Shown in pieces: positions 16,770 through 26,017 of a stretch of 64,000 nucleotides of DNA (position 1 is its first letter; each line of letters starts with the position of its first letter). Made by a program: the position numbers and the translations under genes. The notes beneath the pieces were generated by a model. It saw only the letters and a list, made by a program, of their open reading frames with translations, ran no database searches and was not told where the DNA came from. The stretch comes from Oscillospiraceae bacterium (GTDB lineage: Bacteria; Bacillota; Clostridia; Oscillospirales; Ruminococcaceae): contig JAAYNJ010000010.1 in the NCBI GenBank assembly GCA_012520915.1, positions 1-64,000 of the forward strand, in the 5' to 3' direction.

Positions 16770-18008
16770 TCAACGTATCTGGCCTTTACCCAATACAATA
16801 AACTTTGTCGTCGTGAGAGCATCGAGACCTATCGGACCTCTAACGTGCAGCTTGTCGGTTGATATTCCCATTTCGGCCGACATTCCGAATTCGCCCCCGT
16901 CCGTGAATCTGGTTGAGGCATTGAGATAGACGGCGGACGAATCAACATTTTCTAAGAAATATTCGGCATTTTTAACGTTTTCCGTCATTATTGCGTCACT
17001 GTGACGGGTTCCGCACCTGTTTATTATCTCACATGCTTCTTCGACGCAGGAAACTACTCCGACGGTGAGTATGTAATCATTGTATTCGGTATACCAGTCT
17101 TCGTCCGTTGCTGTTTTTATGCCTTTCAGGATAGTCGTAGCGGCTAAATCGCCGCGGAGCTCGACTTCGTGTGTGAAACCCTCCGCCATCATCTTAAGAA
17201 ATCGCTCCGCAACTTTTTCGTGGACAAGAACAGTCTCTACCGCATTGCACACAGACGGGCGTTGAGTTTTTGCATTATTTACAACTATCGTCGACATTTC
17301 AAGATCGGCAAACTCGTCCACGTAAATGTGACAATTGCCTGCTCCGGTTTCAATTACGGGAACCTTAGCGTTTTTTACCGTTGCCTCGATTAATGCCTTG
17401 CCTCCCCTCGGGATTAAAAGATCAACATACCCCGAAAGCCCCATCAATTCTATGGACGAATCTCTTGATGTATCGGTTACCAAACCGACAATATCTTCGG
17501 AAAGACCGTTAGCGGACAATGCTTCTTTGATTATTCTTACGAGTTCAATATTTGAATTTATTGCTTCCTTTCCGCCCCGCAATATCACGGCATTGCCGGA
17601 CTTGATGCAGAGCGAAGCCGAATCTACTGTGACATTGGGCCTGCTCTCGTAAATTAGTGCGACAACCCCGAGAGGAACCTGTTTTTTGGCTATTACAAGC
17701 CCGTTGGGTCTTGTGGAACCGTTGATGATTTTTCCGACCGGATCAGGCAACGAGGCCAATTCAATAAGTGAATTTGCCATGTCGCGGATTCTTTTGTCGT
17801 CTAAGGTCAAACGCTCTATCATGGCCTCGCTCAACGAGTTCTTTTTTGCAAACTCGATGTCGGTTCGGTTGGCGGATATTATTTTTTCGGAGTTATCTAC
17901 CAAGCCCTTTGCTAAAGACAACAACACTCCATCTTTCGTTTTGCTGTCGGCATGGGCGATTTCGATAGAGGACTTCTTGGCAGCTATTGCCAAATCTAAA
18001 ACTTTCAC
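16770..18008 (-). CDS. proA: Gamma-glutamyl phosphate reductase
   Basis: 412 residues, full family length. Aldehyde-dehydrogenase fold: VALIYESRPNVTVDSASLCI, LRGGKEA, the catalytic Cys in NNAKTQRPSVCNAVET, and the C-terminal GPIGLDALTTTKFIVLG. It reduces glutamyl-5-phosphate with NADPH to the semialdehyde, the second step of proline synthesis. proB is 14 nt upstream. No proC is in the window. Confidence 0.97.
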   Translation of the reverse strand: MKVLDLAIAAKKSSIEIAHADSKTKDGVLLSLAKGLVDNSEKIISANRTDIEFAKKNSLSEAMIERLTLDDKRIRDMANSLIELASLPDPVGKIINGSTRPNGLVIAKKQVPLGVVALIYESRPNVTVDSASLCIKSGNAVILRGGKEAINSNIELVRIIKEALSANGLSEDIVGLVTDTSRDSSIELMGLSGYVDLLIPRGGKALIEATVKNAKVPVIETGAGNCHIYVDEFADLEMSTIVVNNAKTQRPSVCNAVETVLVHEKVAERFLKMMAEGFTHEVELRGDLAATTILKGIKTATDEDWYTEYNDYILTVGVVSCVEEACEIINRCGTRHSDAIMTENVKNAEYFLENVDSSAVYLNASTRFTDGGEFGMSAEMGISTDKLHVRGPIGLDALTTTKFIVLGKGQIR

Positions 18009-18022
18009 AATACTAACCCCCT

Positions 18023-18814
18023 TTAACGGTGTCGGTTTTTACTTGGGAAGAGTGTGCCCACAGGTTTTCCCGCCACAGCATCATACAGATTTTCCGGAGA
18101 GTTTCCGTTAATGATTATCATGTCAATACCCGCTTCCTGCATCAATGTTGCGGCGTGCAGTTTGGTAGTCATACCGCCTGTGCCCAATTCCGAAGCCCCT
18201 TCTGCAAAAGCTTTTACACTCTTCGGGTCTTCGACAACAGGAATAAGCTTTGCTCCTGAATTTTTTCGAGGATCGGAATCATACAAACCGTCGATGTCGC
18301 TGATGATTACAAGCAGGTCCGCATTCAGCAGTTTTGCAACCACCGCAGACAGGGCATCGTTCTCGCTGAAAACGCCAACTTCTATTTCCTGCACCGATAC
18401 GGTGTCGTTTTCATTCACTATAGGTATGCAACCCAGCTCAATCAGTCGGAACAAGGTGTTTTCTACATTCTTACATCTTTTGGGATCCTTGATGTCGTCG
18501 TTGGTCAACAAAATTTGTGCCACTATCTGATTGTACTCTGAAAATTGCTTATCGTAAATATACATCAGCTCACATTGCCCGACTGCGGCTGTTGCCTGTT
18601 TTGTAGCCATGTCATGGGGTTTTTCACTGAAACCCAGTTTCCCCGAACCTATTGCGATTGCGCCCGAAGAAACGATAATCAACTCTATGCCGCTGCTCTT
18701 AATATCGGATAACACCTTAACCAAGTGTTCAGTCCTTCTTATATTTAAGTTGCCGGTTTTATGCGTGAGAGAAGAGGAACCGATTTTTACAACAACTCTT
18801 TTATAGTTTTTCAT
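18023..18814 (-). CDS. proB: Glutamate 5-kinase lacking the PUA domain
   Basis: 263 residues of amino-acid kinase fold: VVVKIGSSSLT (ATP/glutamate site), VSSGAIAIGSGKLG, VNENDTVS, ISDIDGLYDSDPR and GTGGMTTKLHAA. It phosphorylates glutamate as the first, feedback-controlled step of proline synthesis. The E. coli enzyme (367 residues) has a C-terminal PUA domain that is missing here, as in a number of Clostridia. It starts an apparent operon that runs on to 11863. Confidence 0.96.
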   Translation of the reverse strand: MKNYKRVVVKIGSSSLTHKTGNLNIRRTEHLVKVLSDIKSSGIELIIVSSGAIAIGSGKLGFSEKPHDMATKQATAAVGQCELMYIYDKQFSEYNQIVAQILLTNDDIKDPKRCKNVENTLFRLIELGCIPIVNENDTVSVQEIEVGVFSENDALSAVVAKLLNADLLVIISDIDGLYDSDPRKNSGAKLIPVVEDPKSVKAFAEGASELGTGGMTTKLHAATLMQEAGIDMIIINGNSPENLYDAVAGKPVGTLFPSKNRHR

Positions 18815-18996
18815 GAAGACCTCTTAAAATCATAAAAGCTGATTAGAGAATTATACAATTTAAAATTATAACACAGTGATATTGCTTATTACAAAGATGT
18901 TTATTGTGATAGAATGTGCCATATGCGTAGATATATACTATAATGTAAATAAATAAACAATCTTGATGCAGGATTTTGAATAGGAGTCTATAGAAA

Positions 18997-20112
18997 ATGA
19001 AATATTGTATAAAATGTGTTATGCCCGATACGAGACCCGGAATATCCTTTGACAAGGATGGGGTTTGTTGTGCATGTAGTAACTACGAACACAGGAAGTC
19101 GATTAACTACGAAGAGAGATTTGAAGAACTCAAGAAACTTTGCGACAGGTATAGGGGGATGAACGGTCCCGGCGGTTATGATTGTGCAGTGGCGGTTTCA
19201 GGGGGAAAGGACAGCCATTATCAGGTTTATTTTATGAAAGAAGTCATGGGAATGAATCCTATACTTTTTTCGGTAGAGGACAATTTCCCTATGACCAAAG
19301 CGGGAAGATATAATCTTAAAAACATCAGTGAAGCATTCGGTTGTACAATAATCAGCTGCAAACCGAGCATAAAAACCCAGAAAGCTCTTATGAGGTATAT
19401 GTTTGAGACATATGGAAAGCCGACCTGGATGCTGGACAGGCTTATCTATACATTTCCCCTTCACATGGCGGTAAAGTTTAATACGCCGCTCATCTGTTAC
19501 GGAGAAAATGTCAGCTACGAATATGGGGGTGTGGGGGCCGAAGAAACTTATTCTGCCCGTGAACAGATAAACAATGGGGTGGCAATAGGAATGCCCATGG
19601 AAGAACTGCTTGTCGATGGAGTTACTGAAAAGGATTTGTCGCTTCTGGAAGCTCCGGCAAAAGAGGATATGGATAAACTCGATCCTTTCTACCTTAGTTA
19701 CTTTATTGACTGGAATTCCTACAGAAATTACATTTTTTCAAAATCAAGGGGTTTCCATGATCTTGAGCACGAATGGGACAGGACGCACCATATAGAGAAT
19801 TTCGATCAGATAGATTCCAGAGCATATCTCGTTCACAGCTGGTTAAAATATCCGAAATTCGGACATGCGGCTGCTACGGACTACGGCGCCAGGAGCATAA
19901 GATACGGAATGCTGACAAGGGAAGAGGCTGTCAAGCTTGTAAAGGAGCGGGACGGCAATTTGGATCCGCTTTGTGTCAGGGATTTCTGCGAATTTACGGG
20001 ATACAGCGAGTCGGAATTCTGGAAAATTATCGATAAATTCTACAACAGAGAAATATTTTATAAAGACAGCCTGGGCAGATGGATGCTGAAAGACCCCATA
20101 TGGGAACAATAA
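18997..20112 (+). CDS. N-acetyl sugar amidotransferase (PseA/WbpG-like)
   Basis: 371 residues. N-terminal zinc knuckle (CIKCVMPDTRPGI ... CCACSNYE), then a PP-loop ATPase site VAVSGGKDSHYQVY, and GENVSYEYGG. This is the PseA/WbpG family (TIGR03573) that converts an N-acetyl sugar to an acetamidino or related group during surface glycan or flagellin sugar synthesis, using ammonia from HisH/HisF-like partners. None of those partners is in the window. A TATAAT lies at 18939-18944 and a strong terminator follows, so it appears to be transcribed alone. Confidence 0.85.
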   Translation: MKYCIKCVMPDTRPGISFDKDGVCCACSNYEHRKSINYEERFEELKKLCDRYRGMNGPGGYDCAVAVSGGKDSHYQVYFMKEVMGMNPILFSVEDNFPMTKAGRYNLKNISEAFGCTIISCKPSIKTQKALMRYMFETYGKPTWMLDRLIYTFPLHMAVKFNTPLICYGENVSYEYGGVGAEETYSAREQINNGVAIGMPMEELLVDGVTEKDLSLLEAPAKEDMDKLDPFYLSYFIDWNSYRNYIFSKSRGFHDLEHEWDRTHHIENFDQIDSRAYLVHSWLKYPKFGHAAATDYGARSIRYGMLTREEAVKLVKERDGNLDPLCVRDFCEFTGYSESEFWKIIDKFYNREIFYKDSLGRWMLKDPIWEQ

Positions 20113-20140
20113 TTGGGCAAGAGTCCGTTTTAGGACTATT

Positions 20141-20174
20141 ACAAAACACCATCCGGTACCGGATGGTGTTTTGT
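20141..20174. terminator. Bidirectional terminator, perfect 34-bp palindrome
   Basis: 17 bases at 20141-20157 are the exact reverse complement of 20158-20174, with A- and T-rich ends. It serves the amidotransferase from the left and the convergent phosphoesterase gene from the right. Confidence 0.9.
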
Positions 20175-20183
20175 ATGCATAAA

Positions 20184-21041
20184 TTATCCTTCGGATTTCA
20201 ATGTCAAGAGAATGATTTCATAGGGGTTATTGATTCTTATCGGGAAAATACTGTCTCCCAAACCTCTGCTCACCACTATGCTGCAACTTTTTCTTTGATA
20301 TATTCCTGAAGTGAGTTCCGGAAAAAGCCCCTGATTTGGCGAGTATACGGGACCTATCAACGGAAGATTCCATTGACCTCCGTGGGCATGACCCGAAAAG
20401 ACGAGGTCAAAGCCGTTCCCGCAGTAGATGTGAAAGAATTCAGGCCGATGAGATAACAGCACTTCAAATGATTCGGGATTTCTGTCAACCACTCCCATCA
20501 AAAAAGAAACGACGTCCTCTTCACAGATAAATTCTTTCGAATTTCTGAAAAAGTGAGGATCGATAATTCCCGCAACACTTATAAATTCACGATTTCTTGT
20601 TATCTTTATCGTTTTATTCGTCAACAGTGTAACGCCGTGTTTTTCTAACAGCTTACAGTAATGTTTTCTGTTTTTTAAAACCGACTCGTGGTTGCCGAGC
20701 ACATAATATATTTCCGCATGCTCCGAGATTTCCGCACACAACTCCACCGCATCGAAGATGTCCCCGTTGATGTTGTCGCTCATATCTCCCGTCATAAAGA
20801 CAGCGTCAGGGGAAAGGCCTTTGACTGTTTCAGAGAGCTTGCTTTTTTTCGAAAGCCTTGAATTGTTATGAAAGTCTGAAAGATGAACAATTCTAAATCC
20901 GTCAAAATTTTTGGGGATGAGTCTGTGCTTGAAAACGAGTTGTCTGACCGTCAGATCGGTTTTAAGAACTTTTAAGATGGCATAGGAAGCTGTGGATAAG
21001 AATGCAAGAGATAAAAATAACTTTTTTAGATTGTTTTTCAT
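20184..21041 (-). CDS. Membrane-anchored calcineurin-type metallophosphoesterase (YkuE-like)
   Basis: 285 residues from ATG 21041, with AAAGGAG at 21054-21060; a further in-frame ATG at 21074 has no good site. An N-terminal hydrophobic helix (about 8-24) anchors or exports it. Metal ligands are all present: HLSDFHNN, TGDMSDN, LGNHES, and SGHAHGGQW. Members of this YkuE/YaeI-type group cleave phosphodiesters such as lipid or UDP-sugar precursors. The substrate is not shown by sequence. Confidence 0.88.
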   Translation of the reverse strand: MKNNLKKLFLSLAFLSTASYAILKVLKTDLTVRQLVFKHRLIPKNFDGFRIVHLSDFHNNSRLSKKSKLSETVKGLSPDAVFMTGDMSDNINGDIFDAVELCAEISEHAEIYYVLGNHESVLKNRKHYCKLLEKHGVTLLTNKTIKITRNREFISVAGIIDPHFFRNSKEFICEEDVVSFLMGVVDRNPESFEVLLSHRPEFFHIYCGNGFDLVFSGHAHGGQWNLPLIGPVYSPNQGLFPELTSGIYQRKSCSIVVSRGLGDSIFPIRINNPYEIILLTLKSEG

Positions 21042-21083
21042 AAAAAAATGCAACTCCTTTAAATTAAGCTGCATTTGTTCCGT

Positions 21084-21338
21084 TTATAATCCCGCTTTTT
21101 TTGCTATTAAAGATTTTTTTCTCGCAGCAGTGTTTTTGTGTATGACACCTTTACTTGCAGCCTTATCTATTGCACTGTAAGTTTCATTCACCAAAGCGGC
21201 TTTGTCGGCATTCTCATCAGCCAATAAAACATCCGCTCTCTTTAAAACGGTTCTGAGATTTGATTTGATTGCTTTGTTCTGAGTAGTTTTCTTTTTGTCG
21301 GTTCCTACCCTTTTGATTTGTGATTTAATGTTCGGAAT
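21084..21338 (-). CDS. rpsT: 30S ribosomal protein S20, probable ATT start
   Basis: 84 residues when read from ATT at 21338, giving the normal family N-terminus (M)PNIKSQIKRV. The only in-frame standard start, GTG at 21347, is inside the GGAGG sequence itself (21347-21351) and would add three residues foreign to the family; ATT lies 8 nt behind GGAGG, the ideal distance. S20 binds the 5' domain of 16S rRNA. In E. coli rpsT also uses a weak start (TTG) linked to autogenous control, so the unusual start may be regulatory. Divergent from lepA. Confidence 0.93.
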   Translation of the reverse strand: MPNIKSQIKRVGTDKKKTTQNKAIKSNLRTVLKRADVLLADENADKAALVNETYSAIDKAASKGVIHKNTAARKKSLIAKKAGL

Positions 21339-21471
21339 ACGAAACACCTCCAGTTGAATATATCAGTATTACTATACATATTTTTCGGTTTTATTCCAGG
21401 TGAAAAGTATGATATCATTAGGGACTGAAAAAATCAACTTTTCTATAAGTTATTAATATAATCGGTGCGAT

Positions 21472-21502
21472 TTTACCGAAATATATACCATTATGTTATA
21501 AT
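21472..21502 (+). promoter_or_regulatory. Promoter for lepA
   Basis: TATAAT at 21497-21502 with a weak -35 near TTTACC at 21472-21477 (spacer 19). Transcription would start about 21509, leaving a short leader before the ATG at 21532. Confidence 0.45.
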
Positions 21503-21531
21503 ATACCGGATTGACTTAAGGGGTAAAATTG

Positions 21532-23328
21532 ATGGCGGAACAGCGGAATTTTTGCATTATTGCACATATAGATCATGGTAAATCGACTCTGGCAGACCGA
21601 ATTCTTGAGATGACTTCAGGGGTCGAAAAGAGAAACATGCAGAGCCAGTTTCTTGACAATATGGATTTGGAACAGGAGCGCGGCATTACTATTAAGGCGC
21701 ATGCGGTTACTCTCGATTATGTGTCCAGAGACGGGGGGAAATATATCCTCAATCTTATAGACACTCCGGGCCATGTCGATTTTAACTATGAAGTGTCAAG
21801 ATCTCTCGCCGCGTGTGAGGGAGCGGTGCTCATTGTCGATGCCACACAGGGAGTACAGGCACAAACTTTGGCGAATGCTTATCTCGCAATAGACCACGGA
21901 CTCGAAATTGTGCCTGTCATCAATAAAATTGATTTGCCTTCCTCGGATATTGACAGGACAATACACGAAATTGAAGAAGTTCTCGCTATTCCCGCTGAAG
22001 ATGCGCCGAGAATATCCGCAAAACAGGGCATAGGCATAGAAGAAGTGCTTGAAAAGATTATTGAAATTATTCCTCCGCCCGAAACCGATTCCAAGTCGCC
22101 GCTGAAAGCCCTTATTTTTGATAGCGTGTACGACAGCTATAAAGGTGTAATTATATATGTAAGGGTGTTTGAGGGAAGTATCGGGGTTGGAGACACAATA
22201 AAGATGATGCAGACCGGAAAGGAGTTTTCCGTTGTCGAACTGGGTTATCTGAGACCGATGGGACCCGAGCCCCGGGATGTCCTTTCTGCTGGAGAGGTCG
22301 GATATATAACCGCCTCAATAAAAAGCGTGAGAGACACTAAAGTCGGAGACACCATAACTTTAAAAGATCGACCGGCAGATGAGGCTTTGCCGGGATACAG
22401 AGAAGTTGTACCTATGGTGTTCTGTGGTCTTTATCCTGCAGACGGCGCGGAATATGTGGATTTGAGGGAGGCGTTGGAAAAGCTATATCTCAACGACGCA
22501 TCGCTGCAGTTCGAACCGGAAAATTCAACTGCGCTCGGATTTGGGTTCAGATGCGGGTTTCTGGGTCTGCTGCACCTTGAAGTAGTGATAGAAAGACTTG
22601 AAAGGGAATTTGATATAGATCTTGTTACGACGGCGCCAAGCGTTGTCTATAGAATTACTACGACAAACGGAGAGACGGTGGATGTCAGCAATCCGACAAA
22701 TTACCCCGACCCTGCACATATTTCATCCGCAGCCGAACCGTTTGTCATGGCGGATATATTCACGCCTACGGAGTATATCGGCGCCGTAATGGAATTATGT
22801 ACCGAAAGGCGCGGGATTTTTATCGATATGAAGTATATCGACAGCGAGAGGGTTGAAATACGATACGAACTGCCGTTGGGAGAAATCGTCTATGATTTTT
22901 TCGATGCACTAAAAAGCAGGAGCCGCGGGTATGCGAGTTATGATTACGAAATGATCGGCTTTAAACCGAGCAAGCTCGTAAGACTTGATATTCTGCTTAA
23001 CGGAGAGATGGTTGATGCGCTTTCGATGATCGTTTTTGCCGACAACGCATACAAGAGGGGAAGAAAAATAGCTGAACGACTTAAAGAACACATTCCGAGA
23101 CAGATGTTTGAAGTCCCGATACAAGCGGCAATCGGAGGAAAAATCATTGCGAGAGAAACGGTTAGAGCTTTAAGAAAAGATGTTCTCGCAAAGTGCTATG
23201 GAGGGGATATTACCCGAAAGAAAAAACTGCTGGAAAAGCAGAAAGAAGGAAAAAAGAGGATGAGATCTTTCGGCAAGGTGGAGATTCCCAGTGAGGCATT
23301 TACCGCGGTGCTCAAACTCGATGATTAG
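21532..23328 (+). CDS. lepA: Elongation factor 4
   Basis: 598 residues from ATG 21532; AAGGGG at 21518-21524 fits this better than the adjacent in-frame TTG at 21529. G1 [14 protein letters not shown]2 ERGITIK, G3 DTPGHVDF, G4 NKIDLPSSD, then domains II, III, V and the LepA-specific C-terminal domain ([20 protein letters not shown]). The GTPase back-translocates stalled ribosomes. It is usually next to rpsT and hemW in Firmicutes; here rpsT is turned away and an exporter gene separates it from hemW. Confidence 0.98.
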   Translation: MAEQRNFCIIAHIDHGKSTLADRILEMTSGVEKRNMQSQFLDNMDLEQERGITIKAHAVTLDYVSRDGGKYILNLIDTPGHVDFNYEVSRSLAACEGAVLIVDATQGVQAQTLANAYLAIDHGLEIVPVINKIDLPSSDIDRTIHEIEEVLAIPAEDAPRISAKQGIGIEEVLEKIIEIIPPPETDSKSPLKALIFDSVYDSYKGVIIYVRVFEGSIGVGDTIKMMQTGKEFSVVELGYLRPMGPEPRDVLSAGEVGYITASIKSVRDTKVGDTITLKDRPADEALPGYREVVPMVFCGLYPADGAEYVDLREALEKLYLNDASLQFEPENSTALGFGFRCGFLGLLHLEVVIERLEREFDIDLVTTAPSVVYRITTTNGETVDVSNPTNYPDPAHISSAAEPFVMADIFTPTEYIGAVMELCTERRGIFIDMKYIDSERVEIRYELPLGEIVYDFFDALKSRSRGYASYDYEMIGFKPSKLVRLDILLNGEMVDALSMIVFADNAYKRGRKIAERLKEHIPRQMFEVPIQAAIGGKIIARETVRALRKDVLAKCYGGDITRKKKLLEKQKEGKKRMRSFGKVEIPSEAFTAVLKLDD

Positions 23329-23346
23329 TATTTCGTTATTTTAGAT

Positions 23347-24624
23347 ATGTTGGAAAATAAAAACAGCACAAAACTCTGGACTAAAAACTTCACTATCCTA
23401 ACGTTGGGTACGGTAGTCTCAATGCTTGGAAACGCCCTTTCGGGGTTTGCCATAGGACTTCTGATATTGGACTACACGGGAAGCACATTTATGTTTGCGC
23501 TTTCCATGGTCATATACAATATTCCCAAGTTTATGATGCCGATAGTTGCAGGGCCCCTGTTGGATAAATTCTCCAGAAGAAAAACTATTTATGTTCTCGA
23601 TTTTATCAGCGGGACGCTATATGCAATGCTGTCGTTCTTGATGTGGAAAGAATGGTTCAGCTATTCTGTTCTGATATTTTTTACACTTGCTTTAGGTTCG
23701 ATAGACAGCAGTTATACGGTGGCGTATGAAAGCCTTTATCCCAACCTCGTGAGTGATGAAAATCTCTCGAAAGCAAACTCGATAACAAGTATTATCATGC
23801 CGCTGACGCAGGTCATGTCGCTTTTTTCGGCAATACTATACAACACCGTGGGCATAGCCCCGCTTTTTTTAATAAATGCTTTGTCGTTTTATATTGCGGC
23901 AATATTTGAAACGATGATTAAAGTCGATGAAAAACACATCAGATACGACAGAAAGTTAAAGGGAATAAAACCCTATCTTTCCGACCTTAAAGAAGGTATA
24001 GACTACATTAAAGGAGAAAAAGGGCTCTCGGCGATAACATTTTATTTCGGAATAACAATGTTTGCTTCTTCGTCCATGTCATCTTTGATGTTGCCGTTTT
24101 TCAGACGGTACAATGATTTTTTGAAATTTCCGTTTGAGAGTTTTATATTCAGCAAAGGTGAATACACTTTTATAGCTGTCATGGCATTTGCCGTTACCGG
24201 AAGGGTGGTAGGGGGGATTGTGCAGTATCGCACCAGATATCCTGCCGAAAAGAAATACCTGATAGCTGTCCTGGTCTATCTCACGATATGTATAGTTGAA
24301 GGAGTTATCCTTTTTTTGCCGGTCGCAGTTATAATGATTCTTAACTTTATGACCGGTGCCCTGGGGGTTACATCATACAACATCAGAATTACCGGCACGC
24401 AAAAATATGTCTCCGACGATAAACGAGCGAGGTTTAACGGAGTTTTCCTCATGACCAACAATATCGGTATGATTTTGGGAAATCTTATAGCCGGAACGCT
24501 GGCGGAATTCATGCCTATGAGAGCGGTCATAGCCCTTGCATTCGGCATAAACCTCATAGCCGTATTTTTTATTGTTCACAGGAGGCGTGCGGATATTAAG
24601 CCGATTTACAACATCGATGCGTGA
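23347..24624 (+). CDS. MFS transporter, drug/efflux type
   Basis: 425 residues with about twelve membrane helices. The loop between helices 2 and 3 (GPLLDKFSRRKTIYVLD) is the MFS signature with the conserved D and RR. The domain resembles the efflux-type MFS proteins with a long central loop (about 200-230). Substrate unknown. It starts 18 nt after lepA with no clear ribosome site, so it may be expressed by read-through. A terminator follows. Confidence 0.8.
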   Translation: MLENKNSTKLWTKNFTILTLGTVVSMLGNALSGFAIGLLILDYTGSTFMFALSMVIYNIPKFMMPIVAGPLLDKFSRRKTIYVLDFISGTLYAMLSFLMWKEWFSYSVLIFFTLALGSIDSSYTVAYESLYPNLVSDENLSKANSITSIIMPLTQVMSLFSAILYNTVGIAPLFLINALSFYIAAIFETMIKVDEKHIRYDRKLKGIKPYLSDLKEGIDYIKGEKGLSAITFYFGITMFASSSMSSLMLPFFRRYNDFLKFPFESFIFSKGEYTFIAVMAFAVTGRVVGGIVQYRTRYPAEKKYLIAVLVYLTICIVEGVILFLPVAVIMILNFMTGALGVTSYNIRITGTQKYVSDDKRARFNGVFLMTNNIGMILGNLIAGTLAEFMPMRAVIALAFGINLIAVFFIVHRRRADIKPIYNIDA

Positions 24625-24664
24625 AAACGACAGGTAATGCGATATTTAATTTTAAAACAAAAAG

Positions 24665-24688
24665 CAGCCTGAAAAACAGGCTGTTTTT
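24665..24688. terminator. Bidirectional terminator between the MFS gene and hemW
   Basis: CAGCCTG (24665-24671) and CAGGCTG (24677-24683) pair around AAAAA and are flanked by A-rich and T-rich runs, so both converging genes can use it. Confidence 0.8.
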
Positions 24689-24699
24689 AATGTCTCAAA

Positions 24700-25812
24700 T
24701 TATATTATCGATGATATTATTCGGTTTGACAGCAGAAAACCTTCCAGGGTCAATGACAGATAATCCCCGTCATAATTTACTAACCCCATGTCTTTATATT
24801 CTTTTAACAGATATAGTTTTTCGGCTGAGAGAGTGTGTCCGAAAAGCTGATACAGACTTGACAGACTGATTCCCTCCGACAATCTCAACCCCATAATTAT
24901 ATAATCGGTAGAATCGACCCTTCCTTCCGGGGTGAGGGTTGACAGGGCAATTTCAAAAGGCATGGAATGCTTATAAGTCTCTTCAAACAATTTTATGCTT
25001 TTTGGAAAGCTGTAGCGCAATCCTGAAATTGATGAGTGCGCCGCGGGACCTAAGCCGATATAGTCCTGACATTTCCAATACTTTAAGTTGTGGCGACAGT
25101 GAAATCCGGGTTTTGAGAAGTTCGATATCTCGTAATGTTCATACGATAGAGACCGGAGTTTTTTTGATGTTTCCAAATAGATTTCCGCTTGTTTGTCATC
25201 ATCGGATAAACCGCGCGGAATATCATTAAAAAAAATACTGCCTTCAGGAATGCTCAGCATATATGTTGAAAAATGAGGCAAGTCCATTTTAACCAGTTTT
25301 TCTATATTTTTGTTTACGTCGGATGAGCTTTCGCCGGGTAAACATAAAATCAAATCGGCGCTTATATTATCAAATCCGGCTTTTATTGCGTTTGCAACGG
25401 CGGTTTCGGATGTCAGAGAGTCATGTCTTCTGCCTATGGTCTTCAGCACACGGTCGGATAAACTCTGAATGCCCAGAGATATTCGATTTATTCCGATATA
25501 TTTTAATTCTGTCAGATAGTTGAGATTTGCATCTTCCGGGTTGCATTCCAATGTTATTTCCGCATCTTCGGATATCCTCCCGACATCGGAGATTAATTCG
25601 ATTACCCGTCCTATTTGCGCTGGACTCAAAACCGAAGGAGTTCCTCCCCCGAAAAATATTGAATCTATATTTCCCGAGACCATGGATTTAATCTGATTCG
25701 AAAGAGCTGAAATATACGAGCTTATTTCATTTGAGCCGCTTTTTACAGAATAAAAGTCGCAGTAATAGCACTTGGATACACAAAAAGGTACATGGATATA
25801 AATGCCGGCCAT
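24700..25812 (-). CDS. hemW: Radical SAM protein HemW (CPO-like)
   Basis: 370 residues from ATG 25812 with GGAGGT just upstream; a longer frame from 25884 is rejected on that ground and because the family begins at (M)AGIYIHVPFC. Cluster motif CVSKCYYCDF binds the SAM-linked [4Fe-4S]; FFGGGTPS and ECNPED are SAM-binding regions. HemW homologues lack the extra Cys of HemN and act as heme chaperones rather than coproporphyrinogen oxidases. Neighbours lepA and hrcA match the usual Firmicutes order. Confidence 0.93.
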   Translation of the reverse strand: MAGIYIHVPFCVSKCYYCDFYSVKSGSNEISSYISALSNQIKSMVSGNIDSIFFGGGTPSVLSPAQIGRVIELISDVGRISEDAEITLECNPEDANLNYLTELKYIGINRISLGIQSLSDRVLKTIGRRHDSLTSETAVANAIKAGFDNISADLILCLPGESSSDVNKNIEKLVKMDLPHFSTYMLSIPEGSIFFNDIPRGLSDDDKQAEIYLETSKKLRSLSYEHYEISNFSKPGFHCRHNLKYWKCQDYIGLGPAAHSSISGLRYSFPKSIKLFEETYKHSMPFEIALSTLTPEGRVDSTDYIIMGLRLSEGISLSSLYQLFGHTLSAEKLYLLKEYKDMGLVNYDGDYLSLTLEGFLLSNRIISSII

Positions 25813-25934
25813 TTGACCTCCAAATAAGAACGGAACGGATATAAACGGAAGAACTGCATGTTCATTATATATGAAATTGCACACTTATACCTTATTAATA
25901 AATAAGGTATTTCAATAAGACCGTTCAAAAGGTA

Positions 25935-25962
25935 TTGACAAATATTTAAAACATAGTATGAT
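25935..25962 (+). promoter_or_regulatory. Promoter of the hrcA operon
   Basis: TTGACA at 25935-25940 and TATGAT at 25957-25962, spacer 16. The expected start lies at the left edge of the CIRCE element, so repressor binding would block it. Confidence 0.8.
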
Positions 25963-25970
25963 TATATCAG

Positions 25971-25997
25971 TTAGCACTCTATAGAGAAGAGTGCTAA
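25971..25997 (+). promoter_or_regulatory. CIRCE operator (HrcA binding site)
   Basis: TTAGCACTC (25971-25979), 9-nt spacer, GAGTGCTAA (25989-25997): an exact match to the CIRCE consensus. HrcA binds it and releases on heat shock when GroE is titrated. It lies 20 nt upstream of hrcA and controls the whole heat-shock operon. Confidence 0.98.
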
Positions 25998-26017
25998 AAG
26001 AGCACAAGGAAGTATAA

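Noticed and set aside
17686-18111. 141-residue plus-strand ORF over proA/proB
   Set aside because: Shadow of two certain genes; ends across both with low-complexity composition.
24621-24869. 82-residue ORF after the MFS gene
   Set aside because: It overlaps the terminator and 170 bases of hemW on the other strand and has no start signal of its own.
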